A stretch of 64,000 bases of DNA from Xylocopa sonorina (lineage: Eukaryota; Arthropoda; Insecta; Hymenoptera; Apidae). This document shows positions 50,418-63,847 of the stretch, piece by piece. The first letter of the stretch is position 1, and each line of letters opens with the position of its first letter. Location of the stretch: the NCBI RefSeq assembly GCF_050948175.1, contig NW_027490098.1:1798001-1862000 (forward strand). Reading direction: 5' to 3'. A program made the translations under genes and the position numbers. The notes under the pieces were generated by a model, which saw only the letters and a list, made by a program, of their open reading frames with translations, was not told the DNA's origin and did no database searches.

Positions 50418-53350
50418 ATATATATGTTTCATGGTAAGATGTAATATGATATGCGAAGTGTTATATATTCCTCGTCTACACTTCAAATGAATGTAAATGC
50501 GACACTTCCTTGCATGGAAATAGCGTTTGCAGATGTCTACGTATCGTAGCAATAGATTTCTAATGCTTCTTAAAACGCGTTATAGCATCTCATTTCTATG
50601 TTCATGGTAAGATATAATATGATTTGCGAAGTGTCATGTATTCCTCGTCTACACTTCAAATGAATGTAAATGCGACACATCCTTGCATGGAAATAGCGTT
50701 TGCAGATGTCTACGTATCGTAGCAATAGATTTCTAATGCTTCTTAAAACGCGAGAACGCATATCATTTCTATGTTTCATGGTAAGATATTATATGATTTG
50801 CGAAGTGTTATGTATTCCTCGTCTGCACTTCAAATGAATGTAAATGCGACACTTCCTTGCATGGAAATAGCGTTTGCAGATGTCTACGTATCGTAGCAAT
50901 GGAGTTCTTATGATTCTTAAAACGCGATATCACATCTCATTTCTATGTTTCATGGTAAGATATAATATGATTTGCGAAGTGTTATGTATTCCTCGTTTAC
51001 ACTTCAAATGAATGTAAATGCGGCACTTCCTTGCATGGAAATAGCGTTTGCAGATGTCTACGTATCGTAGCAATAGATTTCTAATGCTTCTTAAAACGCG
51101 ATATCGCAGCTCATTTCTATGTTTCATGGCAAAATATAATATGATTTGCGAAGTGTTATGCATTCCTCGTCTACGATTCAAATGAATGTAAATGCGACAC
51201 TTCCTTGCAAGGAAATAGCGTTTGCAGATGTCTACGTATCGTAGCAATAGATTTCTAATGCTTCTTAAAACGCGATATCGCATCTCTTTTCTATGTTTCA
51301 TGGTAAGATATTATATGATTTGCGAAGTGTTATGTATTCCTCGTATACACTTCAAATGAATGTAAATGCGACACTTCCTTGCATGGAAATAGCCTTTGCA
51401 GATGTCTACGTATCGTAGCAATAGAGTTCTTATGATTCTTAAAACGCGATATCGCATCTCATTTCTATGTTTCATGGTAAGATATAATATGATTTGTGAA
51501 GTGTTATGCATTCCTCGTCTACACTTCAAATGAATGTAAATGCGACACTTCCTTGCATGGAAATAGCGTTTGCAGATGTCTACGTATCGTAGCAATGGAG
51601 TTCTTATAATTCTTAAAACGCGATATCGCATCTCATTTCTATGTTTCATGGTAAGATATAATATGATTTGCGAAGTGTCATGTATTCCTCGTCTACACTT
51701 CAAATGAATGTAAATGCGACACTTCCTTGCAAAGAAATAGCGTTTGCAGATGTCTACGTATCGTAGCAATAGATTTCTAATGCTTCTTAAAACGCGATAT
51801 CGCATCTCATTTCTATGTTTCATGGCAAGATATAAAATGATTTGCGAAGTGAAATGCATTCCTCGTCTACGATTCAAGTGAATGAAAATGCGACACTTCC
51901 TTGCAAGGAAATAGCGTTTGCAGATGTCTACGTATCGTAACATTAGAGTTCTTATGATTCTTAAAACGCGATATCGCATCTCATATCTATGTTTCATGGT
52001 AAGATGTAATATGATATGCGAAGTGTTATATATTCCTCGTCTACACTTCAAATGAATGTAAATGCGACACTTCCTTGCATGGAAATAGCGTTTGCAGATG
52101 TCTACGTATCGTAGCAATGGAGTTCTTATGATTCTTAAAACGCGATATCGCACCTCATTTCTATGTTTCATCGTAAGATATAACATGATTTGCGAAGTGT
52201 TATGTATTCGTCGTCTACGATTCAAATGAATGTAAATGCGACACTTCCTTGGTAGGAAATAGCGTCTGGGGATGTCTAGGTATCACAGCAATAGAGCTCT
52301 AATGCTTCTTAAAACGCGATATCGCATCTCTTTTCTATGTTTCATGGTAAGATATTATATGATTTGCGAAGTGTTATGTATTCCTCGTATACACTTCAAA
52401 TGAATGTAAATGCGACACTTCCTTGCATGGAAATAGCCTTTGCAGATGTCTACGTATCGTAGCAATAGAGTTCTTATGATTCTTAAAACGCGATATCGCA
52501 TCTCATTTCTATGTTTCATGGTAAGATATAATATGATTTGTGAAGTGTTATGCATTCCTCGTCTACACTTCAAATGAATGTAAATGCGACACTTCCTTGC
52601 ATGGAAATAGCGTTTGCAGATGTCTACGTATCGTAGCAATGGAGTTCTTATAATTCTTAAAACGCGATATCGCATCTCATTTCTATGTTTCATGGTAAGA
52701 TATAATATGATTTGCGAAGTGTCATGTATTCCTCGTCTACACTTCAAATGAATGTAAATGCGACACTTCCTTGCAAAGAAATAGCGTTTGCAGATGTCTA
52801 CGTATCGTAGCAATAGATTTCTAATGCTTCTTAAAACGCGATATCGCATCTCATTTCTATGTTTCATGGCAAGATATAAAATGATTTGCGAAGTGAAATG
52901 CATTCCTCGACTACGATTCAAATGAATGAAAATGCGACACGTCCTTGCAAGGAAATAGCGTTTGCAGATGTCTACCTATCGTAGCAATAGAGTTCTAATG
53001 CTTCTTAAAACGCGATATCGCATCTCATTTCTATGTTTCATGGTAAGATATAATATTCATTGCGAAGTGTTATGTATTCCTCGTGTACGATTCAAATGAA
53101 CGCAAATGCGACACTTCCTTGCAAGGAAATAGCGTTTGCAGATGTCTACGTATCGTAACATTAGAGTTCTTATGATTCTTAAAACGCGATATCGCATCTC
53201 ATATCTATGTTTCATGGTAAGATGTAATATGATATGCGAAGTGTTATATATTCCTCGGCTACACTTCAAATGAATGTAAATGCGACACTTCCTTGCATGG
53301 AAATAGCGTTTGCAGATGTCTACGTATCGTAGCAATGGAGTTCTTATGAT
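50418..53350 (-). repeat. Superblock with two hexamer units
   Basis: It matches 46,070 onward at +4,349 bp (25 monomers minus one base). Hexamer units start near 51,311 and 52,355, so it has one fewer than its relatives. Its first unit carries the GATATCGCACCTC variant that belongs to the second unit elsewhere, as expected if one unit was deleted (or gained in the others) by unequal exchange. To the right it passes into a heptamer-like segment and a one-monomer deletion junction near 53,350. Confidence 0.85.
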
Positions 53351-54537
53351 TCTTAAAACGCGATATCGCATCCCATTTCTATGTTTCATGGTTAGATATA
53401 ATATGATTTGCGAAGTGTCATGTATTCCTCGTCTACGCTTCAAATGAATGTAAATGCGACACTTCCTTGCATGGAAATAGCGTTTGCAGATGTCTACGTA
53501 TCGTAGCAATGGAGTTCTTATGATTCTTAAAACGCGATATCGCATCTCATTTCTATGTTTCATGGTAAGATATAATATGATTTGCGAAGTGTCATGTATT
53601 CCTCGTCTACACTTCAAATGAATGTAAATGCGACACTTCCTTGCAAGGAAATAGCGTTTGCAGATGTCTACGTATCGTAGCAATAGATTTCTAATGCTTC
53701 ATAAAACGCGTTATCGCATCCCATTTCTATGTTTCATCGTGCGATATAATATGATTTGCGAAGTGTTATGTATTCCTCGTCTACACTTCAAATGAATGTA
53801 ATTGCGACACTTCCTAGCAAGGAAATAGCGTTTGCAGATGTCTACGTATCGTAGCAATAGATTTCTAATGCTTCTTAAAACGCGATATCGCATCTCATTT
53901 CTATGTTTCATGGTAAGATATAATATGATTTGAGAAGTGTCATGTATTCCTCGCCTACACTTCAAATGAATGTAAATGCGACACTTCCTTGCTAGGAAAT
54001 AGCGTCTGCAGATGTCTAGGTATCGTAGCGATAGAGTTCTAATGCTTCTTAAAACGCGATATCGCATCTCATTTCTATGTTTCATGGTAAGATATTATAT
54101 GATTTGCGAAGTGTTATGTATTCCTCGTCTACACTTCAAATGAATGTAAATGCGACACTTCCTTGCATGGAAATAGCGTTTGCAGATGTCTACGTATCGT
54201 AGCAATGGAGTTCTTATGATTCTTAAAACGCGATATCGCATCTCATCTCTATGTTTCATGGTAAGATATAATATGATTTGCGAAGTGTCATGTATTCCTC
54301 GTCTACACTTCAAATGAATGTAAATGCGACACTTCCTTGCTAGGAAATAGCGTCTGCAGATGTCTAGGTACCGTAGCAATAGAGTTCGAATGCTTCTTAA
54401 AACGCGATATCGCATCTCATATCTATGTTTCATGGTAAGATGTAATATGATTTGCGATGTGTTATGTATTCCTCGTCTACGATTCAAATGAATGTAAATG
54501 CGACACTTCCTTGCAAGGAAATAGCGTTTGCAGATGT

Positions 54538-56198
54538 CTACGTATCGTAGCAATAGATTTCTAATGCTTCTTAAAACGCGATATCGCATCTCTTTTCTAT
54601 GTTTCATGGTAAGATATTATATGATTTGCGAAGTGTTATGTATTCCTCGTCTACACTTCAAATGAATGTAAGTGCGACACTTCCCTGCATGGAAATAGCG
54701 TTTGCAGATGTCTACGTATCGTAGCAATAGAGTTCTTATGATTCTTAAAACGCGATATCGCATCTCATTTCTATGTTTCATGGTAAGATATAATATGATT
54801 TGTGAAGTGTTATGTATTCCTCGTCTACACTTCAAATGAATGTAAATGCGGCAATTCCTTGCATGGAAATAGCGTTTGCAGATGTCTACGTATCGTAGCA
54901 ATGGAGTACTTATAATTCTTAAAACGCGATATCGCATCTCATTTCTATGTTTCATGGTAAGATATAATATGATTTGCGAAGTGTCATGTATTCCTCGTCT
55001 ACACTTCAAATGAATGTAAATGCGACACTTCCTTGCAAAGAAATAGCGTTTGCAGATGTCTACGTATCGTAGCAATAGATTTCTAATGCTTCTTAAAACG
55101 CGATATCGCATCTCATTTCTATGTTTCATGGCAAGATATAATATGATTTGCGAAGTGTTGTGCATTCCTCGTCTACACTTCAAATGAATGTAAATGCGAC
55201 ACTTCCTTGCAAAGAAATAGCGTTTGCAGATGTCTACGTATCGTGACATTAGAGTTCTTATGATTCTTAAAACGCGATATCGCATCTCATATCTATGTTT
55301 CATGGTAAGATGTAATATGATATGCGAAGTGTTATATATTCCTCGTCTACACTTCAAATGAATGTAAATGCGACACTTCCTTGCATGGAAATAGCGTTTG
55401 CAGATGTCTACGTACCGTAGCAATGGAGTTCTTATGATTCTTAAAACGCGGTATCGCATCTCATATCTATGTTTCATGGTAAGATATAATATTCATTGCG
55501 AAGTGTTATGTATTCCTCGTCTACGATTCAAATGAACGTAAATGCGACACTTCCTTGCAAGGAAATAGCGTTTGCAGATGTCTACGTATCGTAACATTAG
55601 AGTTCTTATGATTCTTAAAACGCGATATCGCATCTCATATATATGTTTCATGGTAAGATGTAATATGATATGCGAAGTGTTATATATTCCTCGTCTACAC
55701 TTCAAATGAATGTAAATGCGACACTTCCTTGCATGGAAATAGCGTTTGCAGATGTCTACGTATCGTAGCAATAGATTTCTAATGCTTCTTAAAACGCGTT
55801 ATAGCATCTCATTTCTATGTTCATGGTAAGATATAATATGATTTGCGAAGTGTCATGTATTCCTCGTCTACACTTCAAATGAATGTAAATGCGACACTTC
55901 CTTGCATGGAAATAGCGTTTGCAGATGTCTACGTATCGTAGCAATAGATTTCTAATGCTTCTTAAAACGCGAGAACGCATATCATTTCTATGTTTCATGG
56001 TAAGATATAATATGATTTGCGAAGTGTTATGTATTCCTCGTCTGCACTTCAAATGAATGTAAATGCGACACTTCCTTGCATGGAAATAGCGTTTGCAGAT
56101 GTCTACGTATCGTAGCAATGGAGTTCTTATGATTCTTAAAACGCGATATCACATCTCATTTCTATGTTTCATGGTAGGATATAATATGATTTGCGAAG
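54538..56198 (-). repeat. Segmental copy, 1.66 kb, partner at 44,970-46,630
   Basis: It has the same order of rare variants as its partner, with private changes such as GAAGTGTTGTGCATTCC near 55,157 and CTTCCCTGCATGG near 54,681. It diverges on the right near 56,198, where GTGTCATGGATTCC begins a different monomer series. Confidence 0.85.
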
Positions 56199-56199
56199 T

Positions 56200-59100
56200 G
56201 TCATGGATTCCTCGTCTACACTTCAAATGAATGTAAATGCGACACTTCCTTGCAAGGAAATAGCGTTTGCAGATGTCTACGTATCGTAGCAATAGATTTC
56301 TAATGCTTCTTAAATCGCGATATCGCATCTCATTTCTATGTTTCATGGTAAGATATAATATGATTTGCGAAGTGTTATGTATTCCTCGTCTACACTTCAA
56401 ATGAATGTAAGTGCGACACTTCCTTGCATGGAAATAGCGTTTGCAGATGTCTACGTATCGTAGCAATAGAGTTCTTATGATTCTTAAAACGCGATATCGC
56501 ATCTCATTTCTATGTTCCATGGTAAGATATAATATGATTTGTGAAGTGTCATGTATTCCTCGTCTACACTTCAAATGAATGTAAGTGCGACACTTCCTTG
56601 CATGGAAATAGCGTTTGCAGATGTCTACGTATCGTAGCAATAGAGTTCTTATGATTCTTAAAACGCGATATCGCATCTCATTTCTATGTTTCATGGTAAG
56701 ATATAATATGATTTGTGAAGTGTTATGTATTCCTCGTCTACACTTCAAATGAATGTAAATGCGACACTTCCTTGCATGGAAATAGCGTTTACAGATGTCT
56801 ACGTATCGTAGCAAAGGAGTTCTTATGATTCTTAAAACGCGATATCGCATCTCATTTCTATGTTTCATGGTAAGATATAATATGATTTGCGAAGTGTCAT
56901 GTATTCCTCGTCTACACTTCAAATGAATGTAAATGCGACACTTCCTTGCAAAGAAATAGCGTTTGCAGATGTCTACGTATCGTAGCAAAGGAGTTCTTAT
57001 GATTCTTAAAACACGATATCGCATCTCATTTCTATGTTTCATGGTAAGATATAATATGATTTGCGAAGTGTCATGTATTCCTCGTCTACACTTCAAATGA
57101 ATGTAAATGCGACACTTCCTTGCAAAGAAATAGCGTTTGCAGATGTCTACGTATCGTAGCAATACATTTCTAATGCTTCTTAAAACGCGATATCGCATCT
57201 CATTTCTATGTTTCATGGCAAGATATAAAATGATTTGCGAAGTGAAATGCATTCCTCGTCTACGATTCAAATGAATGAAAATGCGACACTTCCTTGCAAG
57301 GAAATAGCGTTTGCAGATGTCTACCTATCGTAGCAATAGAGTTCTAATGCTTCTTAAAACGCGATATCGCATCTCATTTCTATGTTTCATGGTAAGATAT
57401 AATATTCATTGCGAAGTGTTATGTATTCCTCGTGTACGATTCAAATGAACGTAAATGCGACACTTCCTTGCAAGGAAATAGCATTTGCAGATGTCTACGT
57501 ATCGTAACATTAGAGTTCTGATGATTCTTAAAACGCGATATCGCATCTCATATCTATGTTTCATGGTAAGATGTAACATGATTTGCGAAGTGTTATGTAT
57601 TCGTCGTCTACGATTCAAATGAATGTAAATGCGACACTTCCTTGGTAGGAAATAGCGTCTGGGGATGTCTAGGTATCACAGCAATAGAGCTCTAATGCTT
57701 CTTAAAACGCGATATCGCATCCCATTTCTATGTTTCATGGTTAGATATAATATGATTTGCGAAGTGTCATGTATTCCTCGTCTACGCTTCAAATGAATGT
57801 AAATGCGACACTTCCTTGCATGGAAATAGCGTTTGCAGATGTCTACGTATCGTAGCAATGGAGTTCTTATGATTCTTAAAACGCGATATCGCATCTCATT
57901 TCTATGTTTCATCGTAAGATATAATATGATTTGCGAAGTGTCATGTATTCCTCGTCTACACTTCAAATGAATGTAAATGCGACACTTCCTTGCATGGAAA
58001 TAGCGTTTGCAGATGTCTACGTTTCGTAGCAATAGATTTCTAATGCTTCATAAAACGCGTTATCGCATCCCATTTCTATGTTTCATCGTACGATATAATA
58101 TGATTTGCGAAGTGTTATGTATTCCTCGTCTACACTTCAAATGAATGTAATTGCGACACTTCCTAGCAAGGAAATAGCGTTTGCAGATGTCTACGTATCG
58201 TAGCAATAGATTTCTAATGCTTCTTAAAACGCGATATCGCATCTCATTTCTATGTTTCATGGTAAGATATAATATGATTTGAGAAGTGTCATGTATTCCT
58301 CGCCTACACTTCAAATGAATGTAAATGCGACACTTCCTTGCTAGGAAATAGCGTCTGCAGATGTCTAGGTATCGTAGCGATAGAGTTCTTGTGATTCTTA
58401 AAACGCGATATCGCATCTCATATCTATGTTTCATGGTAAGATGTAATATGATTTGCGAAGTGTTATGTATTCCTCGTCTACACTTTAAATGGATGTAAAT
58501 GCGACACTTCCTTGCATGGAAATAGCGTTTGCAGATGTCTACGTATCGTAGCAATGGAGTTCTTATGATTCTTAAAACGCGATATCACATCTCATTTCTA
58601 TGTTTCATGGTAAGATATAATATGATTTGCGAAGTGTTATGTATTCCTCGTTTACACTTCAAATGAATGTAAGTGCGGCACTTCCTTGCATGGAAATAGC
58701 GTTTGCAGATGTCTACGTATCGTAGCAATAGATTTCTAATGCTTCTTAAAACGCGATATCGCATCTCATTTCTATGTTTCATGGTAAGATATAATATGAT
58801 TTGCGAAGTGTTATGTATTCCTCGTCTACACTTCAAATGAATGTAAGTGCGACACTTCCTTGCATGGAAATAGCGTTTGCAGATGTCTACGTATCGTAGC
58901 AATAGAGTTCTTATGATTCTTAAAACGCGATATCGCATCTCATTTCTATGTTTCATGGTAAGATATAATATGATTTGTGAAGTGTTATGTATTCCTCGTC
59001 TACACTTCAAATGAATGTAAATGCGGCACTTCCTTGCATGGAAATAGCGTTTGCAGATGTCTACGTATCGTAGCAATGGAGTACTTATAATTCTTAAAAC

Positions 59101-60160
59101 GCGATATCGCATCTCATTTCTATGTTTCATGGTAAGATATAATATGATTTGCGAAGTGTCATGTATTCCTCGTCTACACTTCAAATGAATGTAAGTGCGA
59201 CACTTCCTTGCATGGAAATAGTGTTTGCAGATGTCTACGTATCGTAGCAATAGAGTTCTTATGATTCTTAAAACGCGATATCGCATCTCATTTCTATGTT
59301 TCATGGTAAGATATAATATGATTTGTGAAGTGTTATGTATTCCTCGTCTACACTTCAAATGAATGTAAATGCGACACTTCCTTGCATGGAAATAGGGTTT
59401 ACAGATGTCTACGTATCGTAGCAAAGGAGTTCTTATGATTCTTAAAACGCGATATCGCATCTCATTTCTATGTTTCATGGTAAGATATAATATGATTTGC
59501 GAAGTGTCATGTATTCCTCGTCTACACTTCAAATGAATGTAAATGCGACACTTCCTTGCAAGGAAATAGCGTTTGCAGATGTCTACGTATCGAAGCAATA
59601 GAGTTCAAATGCTTCTTAAAACGAGATATTGCATCTCATATCTATGTTTCATGGTAAGATATAATATTCATTGCGAAGTGTTATGTATTCCTCGTCTACT
59701 CTTCAAATGAATGTAAATGCGACACTTCCTTGCAAGGAAATAGTGTTTGCAGTTATCTACGTATCGTAGCAATAGAGTTCTTATGATTCTTAAAACGCGA
59801 TATCGCATCTCATTTCTATGTTTCATGGTAAGATATAATATGATTTGCGAAGTGTCATGTATTCCTCGTCTACACTTCAAATGAATGTAAATGCGACACT
59901 TCCTTGCATGGAAATAGCGTTTGCAGATGTCTACGTATCGTAGCAATAGAGTTCTTATGATTCTTAAAACGCGATATCGCATCTCATTTCTATGTTTCAT
60001 GGTAAGATATAATATGATTTGTGAAGTGTTATGTATTCCTCGTCTACACTTCAAATGAATGTAAATGCGACACTTCCTTGCATGGAAATAGCGTTTGCAG
60101 ATGTCTACGTACCGTAGCAATGGAGTTCTTATGATTCTTAAAACGCGATATCACATCTCA
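56200..60160 (-). repeat. Less ordered satellite stretch
   Basis: The 174-bp period is unbroken, but I did not find a single long unit repeated through it. Short pieces resemble others: 57,676-58,032 resembles 44,107-44,463, and 58,060-58,380 resembles 53,711-54,050. Class B monomers with TATTCATTGCG occur near 57,403 and 59,667. The GTCTGGGGATG marker is seen once, near 57,659. No gene or RNA was seen. Confidence 0.65.
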
Positions 60161-63100
60161 TATATATGTTTCATGGTAAGATGTAATATGATATGCGAAG
60201 TGTTATATATTCCTCGTCTACACTTCAAATGAATGTAAATGCGACACTTCCTTGCATGGAAATAGCGTTTGCAGATGTCTACGTATCGTAGCAATAGATT
60301 TCTAATGCTTCTTAAAACGCGTTATAGCATGTCATTTCTATGTTCATGGTAAGATATAATATGATTTGCGAAGTGTCATGTATTCCTCGTCTACACTTCA
60401 AATGAATGTAAATGCGACACATCCTTGCATGGAAATAGCGTTTGCAGATGTCTACGTATCGTAGCAATAGATTTCTAATGCTTCTTAAAACGCGAGAACG
60501 CATATCATTTCTATGTTTCATGGTAAGATATTATATGATTTGCGAAGTGTTATGTATTCCTCGTCTGCACTTCAAATGAATGTAAATGCGACACTTCCTT
60601 GCATGGAAATAGCGTTTGCAGATGTCTACGTATCGTAGCAATGGAGTTCTTACGATTCTTAAAACGCGATATCACATCTCATTTCTATGTTTCATGGTAA
60701 GATATAATATGATTTGCGAAGTGTTATGTATTCCTCGTTTACACTTCAAATGAATGTAAATGCGGCACTTCCTTGCATGGAAATAGCGTTTGCAGATGTC
60801 TACGTATCGTAGCAATAGATTTCTAATGCTTCTTAAAACGCGATATCGCAGCTCATTTCTATGTTTCATGGCAAAATATAATATGATTTGCGAAGTGTTA
60901 TGCATTCCTCGTCTACGATTCAAATGAATGTAAATGCGACACTTCCTTGCAAGGAAATAGCGTTTGCAGATGTCTACGTATCGTAGCAATAGATTTCTAA
61001 TGCTTCTTAAAACGCGATATCGCATCTCTTTTCTATGTTTCATGGTAAGATATTATATGATTTGCGAAGTGTTATGTATTCCTCGTATACACTTCAAATG
61101 AATGTAAATGCGACACTTCCTTGCATGGAAATAGCCTTTGCAGATGTCTACGTATCGTAGCAATAGAGTTCTTATGATTCTTAAAACGCGATATCGCATC
61201 TCATTTCTATGTTTCATGGTAAGATATAATATGATTTGTGAAGTGTTATGCATTCCTCGTCTACACTTCAAATGAATGTAAATGCGACACTTCCTTGCAT
61301 GGAAATAGCGTTTGCAGATGTCTACGTATCGTAGCAATGGAGTTCTTATAATTCTTAAAACGCGATATCGCATCTCATTTCTATGTTTCATGGTAAGATA
61401 TAATATGATTTGCGAAGTGTCATGTATTCCTCGTCTACACTTCAAATGAATGTAAATGCGACACTTCCTTGCAAAGAAATAGCGTTTGCAGATGTCTACG
61501 TATCGTAGCAATAGATTTCTAATGCTTCTTAAAACGCGATATCGCATCTCATTTCTATGTTTCATGGCAAGATATAAAATGATTTGCGAAGTGAAATGCA
61601 TTCCTCGTCTACGATTCAAATGAATGAAAATGCGACACTTCCTTGCAAGGAAATAGCGTTTGCAGATGTCTACGTATCGTAACATTAGAGTTCTTATGAT
61701 TCTTAAAACGCGATATCGCATCTCATATCTATGTTTCATGGTAAGATGTAATATGATATGCGAAGTGTTATATATTCCTCGTCTACACTTCAAATGAATG
61801 TAAATGCGACACTTCCTTGCATGGAAATAGCGTTTGCAGATGTCTACGTATCGTAGCAATGGAGTTCTTGTGATTCTTAAAACGCGATATCGCATCTCAT
61901 TTCTATGTTTCATCGTAAGATATAACATGATTTGCGAAGTGTTATGTATTCGTCGTCTACGATTCAAATGAATGTAAATGCGACACTTCCTTGGTAGGAA
62001 ATAGCGTCTGGGGATGTCTAGGTATCACAGCAATAGAGCTCTAATGCTTCTTAAAACGCGATATCGCATCTCTTTTCTATGTTTCATGGTAAGATATTAT
62101 ATGATTTGCGAAGTGTTATGTATTCCTCGTATACACTTCAAATGAATGTAAATGCGACACTTCCTTGCATGGAAATAGCCTTTGCAGATGTCTACGTATC
62201 GTAGCAATAGAGTTCTTATGATTCTTAAAACGCGATATCGCATCTCATTTCTATGTTTCATGGTAAGATATAATATGATTTGTGAAGTGTTATGCATTCC
62301 TCGTCTACACTTCAAATGAATGTAAATGCGACACTTCCTTGCATGGAAATAGCGTTTGCAGATGTCTACGTATCGTAGCAATGGAGTTCTTATAATTCTT
62401 AAAACGCGATATCGCATCTCATTTCTATGTTTCATGGTAAGATATAATATGATTTGCGAAGTGTCATGTATTCCTCGTCTACACTTCAAATGAATGTAAA
62501 TGCGACACTTCCTTGCAAAGAAATAGCGTTTGCAGATGTCTACGTATCGTAGCAATAGATTTCTAATGCTTCTTAAAACGCGATATCGCATCTCATTTCT
62601 ATGTTTCATGGCAAGATATAAAATGATTTGCGAAGTGAAATGCATTCCTCGTCTACGATTCAAGTGAATGAAAATGCGACACTTCCTTGCAAGGAAATAG
62701 CGTTTGCAGATGTCTACGTATCGTAACATTAGAGTTCTTATGATTCTTAAAACGCGATATCGCATCTCATATCTATGTTTCATGGTAAGATGTAATATGA
62801 TATGCGAAGTGTTATATATTCCTCGTCTACACTTCAAATGAATGTAAATGCGACACTTCCTTGCATGGAAATAGCGTTTGCAGATGTCTACGTATCGTAG
62901 CAATGGAGTTCTTATGATTCTTAAAACGCGATATCGCACCTCATTTCTATGTTTCATCGTAAGATATAACATGATTTGCGAAGTGTTATGTATTCGTCGT
63001 CTACGATTCAAATGAATGTAAATGCGACACTTCCTTGGTAGGAAATAGCGTCTGGGGATGTCTAGGTATCACAGCAATAGAGCTCTAATGCTTCTTAAAA

Positions 63101-63847
63101 CGCGATATCGCATCTCTTTTCTATGTTTCATGGTAAGATATTATATGATTTGCGAAGTGTTATGTATTCCTCGTATACACTTCAAATGAATGTAAATGCG
63201 ACACTTCCTTGCATGGAAATAGCCTTTGCAGATGTCTACGTATCGTAGCAATAGAGTTCTTATGATTCTTAAAACGCGATATCGCATCTCATTTCTATGT
63301 TTCATGGTAAGATATAATATGATTTGTGAAGTGTTATGCATTCCTCGTCTACACTTCAAATGAATGTAAATGCGACACTTCCTTGCATGGAAATAGCGTT
63401 TGCAGATGTCTACGTATCGTAGCAATGGAGTTCTTATAATTCTTAAAACGCGATATCGCATCTCATTTCTATGTTTCATGGTAAGATATAATATGATTTG
63501 CGAAGTGTCATGTATTCCTCGTCTACACTTCAAATGAATGTAAATGCGACACTTCCTTGCAAAGAAATAGCGTTTGCAGATGTCTACGTATCGTAGCAAT
63601 AGATTTCTAATGCTTCTTAAAACGCGATATCGCATCTCATTTCTATGTTTCATGGCAAGATATAAAATGATTTGCGAAGTGAAATGCATTCCTCGACTAC
63701 GATTCAAATGAATGAAAATGCGACACGTCCTTGCAAGGAAATAGCGTTTGCAGATGTCTACCTATCGTAGCAATAGAGTTCTAATGCTTCTTAAAACGCG
63801 ATATCGCATCTCATTTCTATGTTTCATGGTAAGATATAATATTCATT
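60161..63847 (-). repeat. Superblock with three hexamer units, second copy
   Basis: Copy of 46,070-49,756 at +14,091 bp, with hexamer units starting near 61,053, 62,097 and 63,141 and the GTCTGGGGATG marker at 62,007 and 63,051. It includes the CTATGTTCATGG 1-bp deletion near 60,348 and the GCGAGAACGC variant near 60,492. After about 63,847 it continues as the CGTGTACGATTC heptamer-type monomer, where the first copy instead switches to CGTCTACACTTC. Confidence 0.87.

Noticed and set aside
22003..63707. Reverse-strand open frames in the right array as genes
   Set aside because: These are the same satellite frame seen on the other strand because the array is inverted. The frame at 22,003-22,593 even runs from satellite into the insert, which shows it has no biological boundaries.
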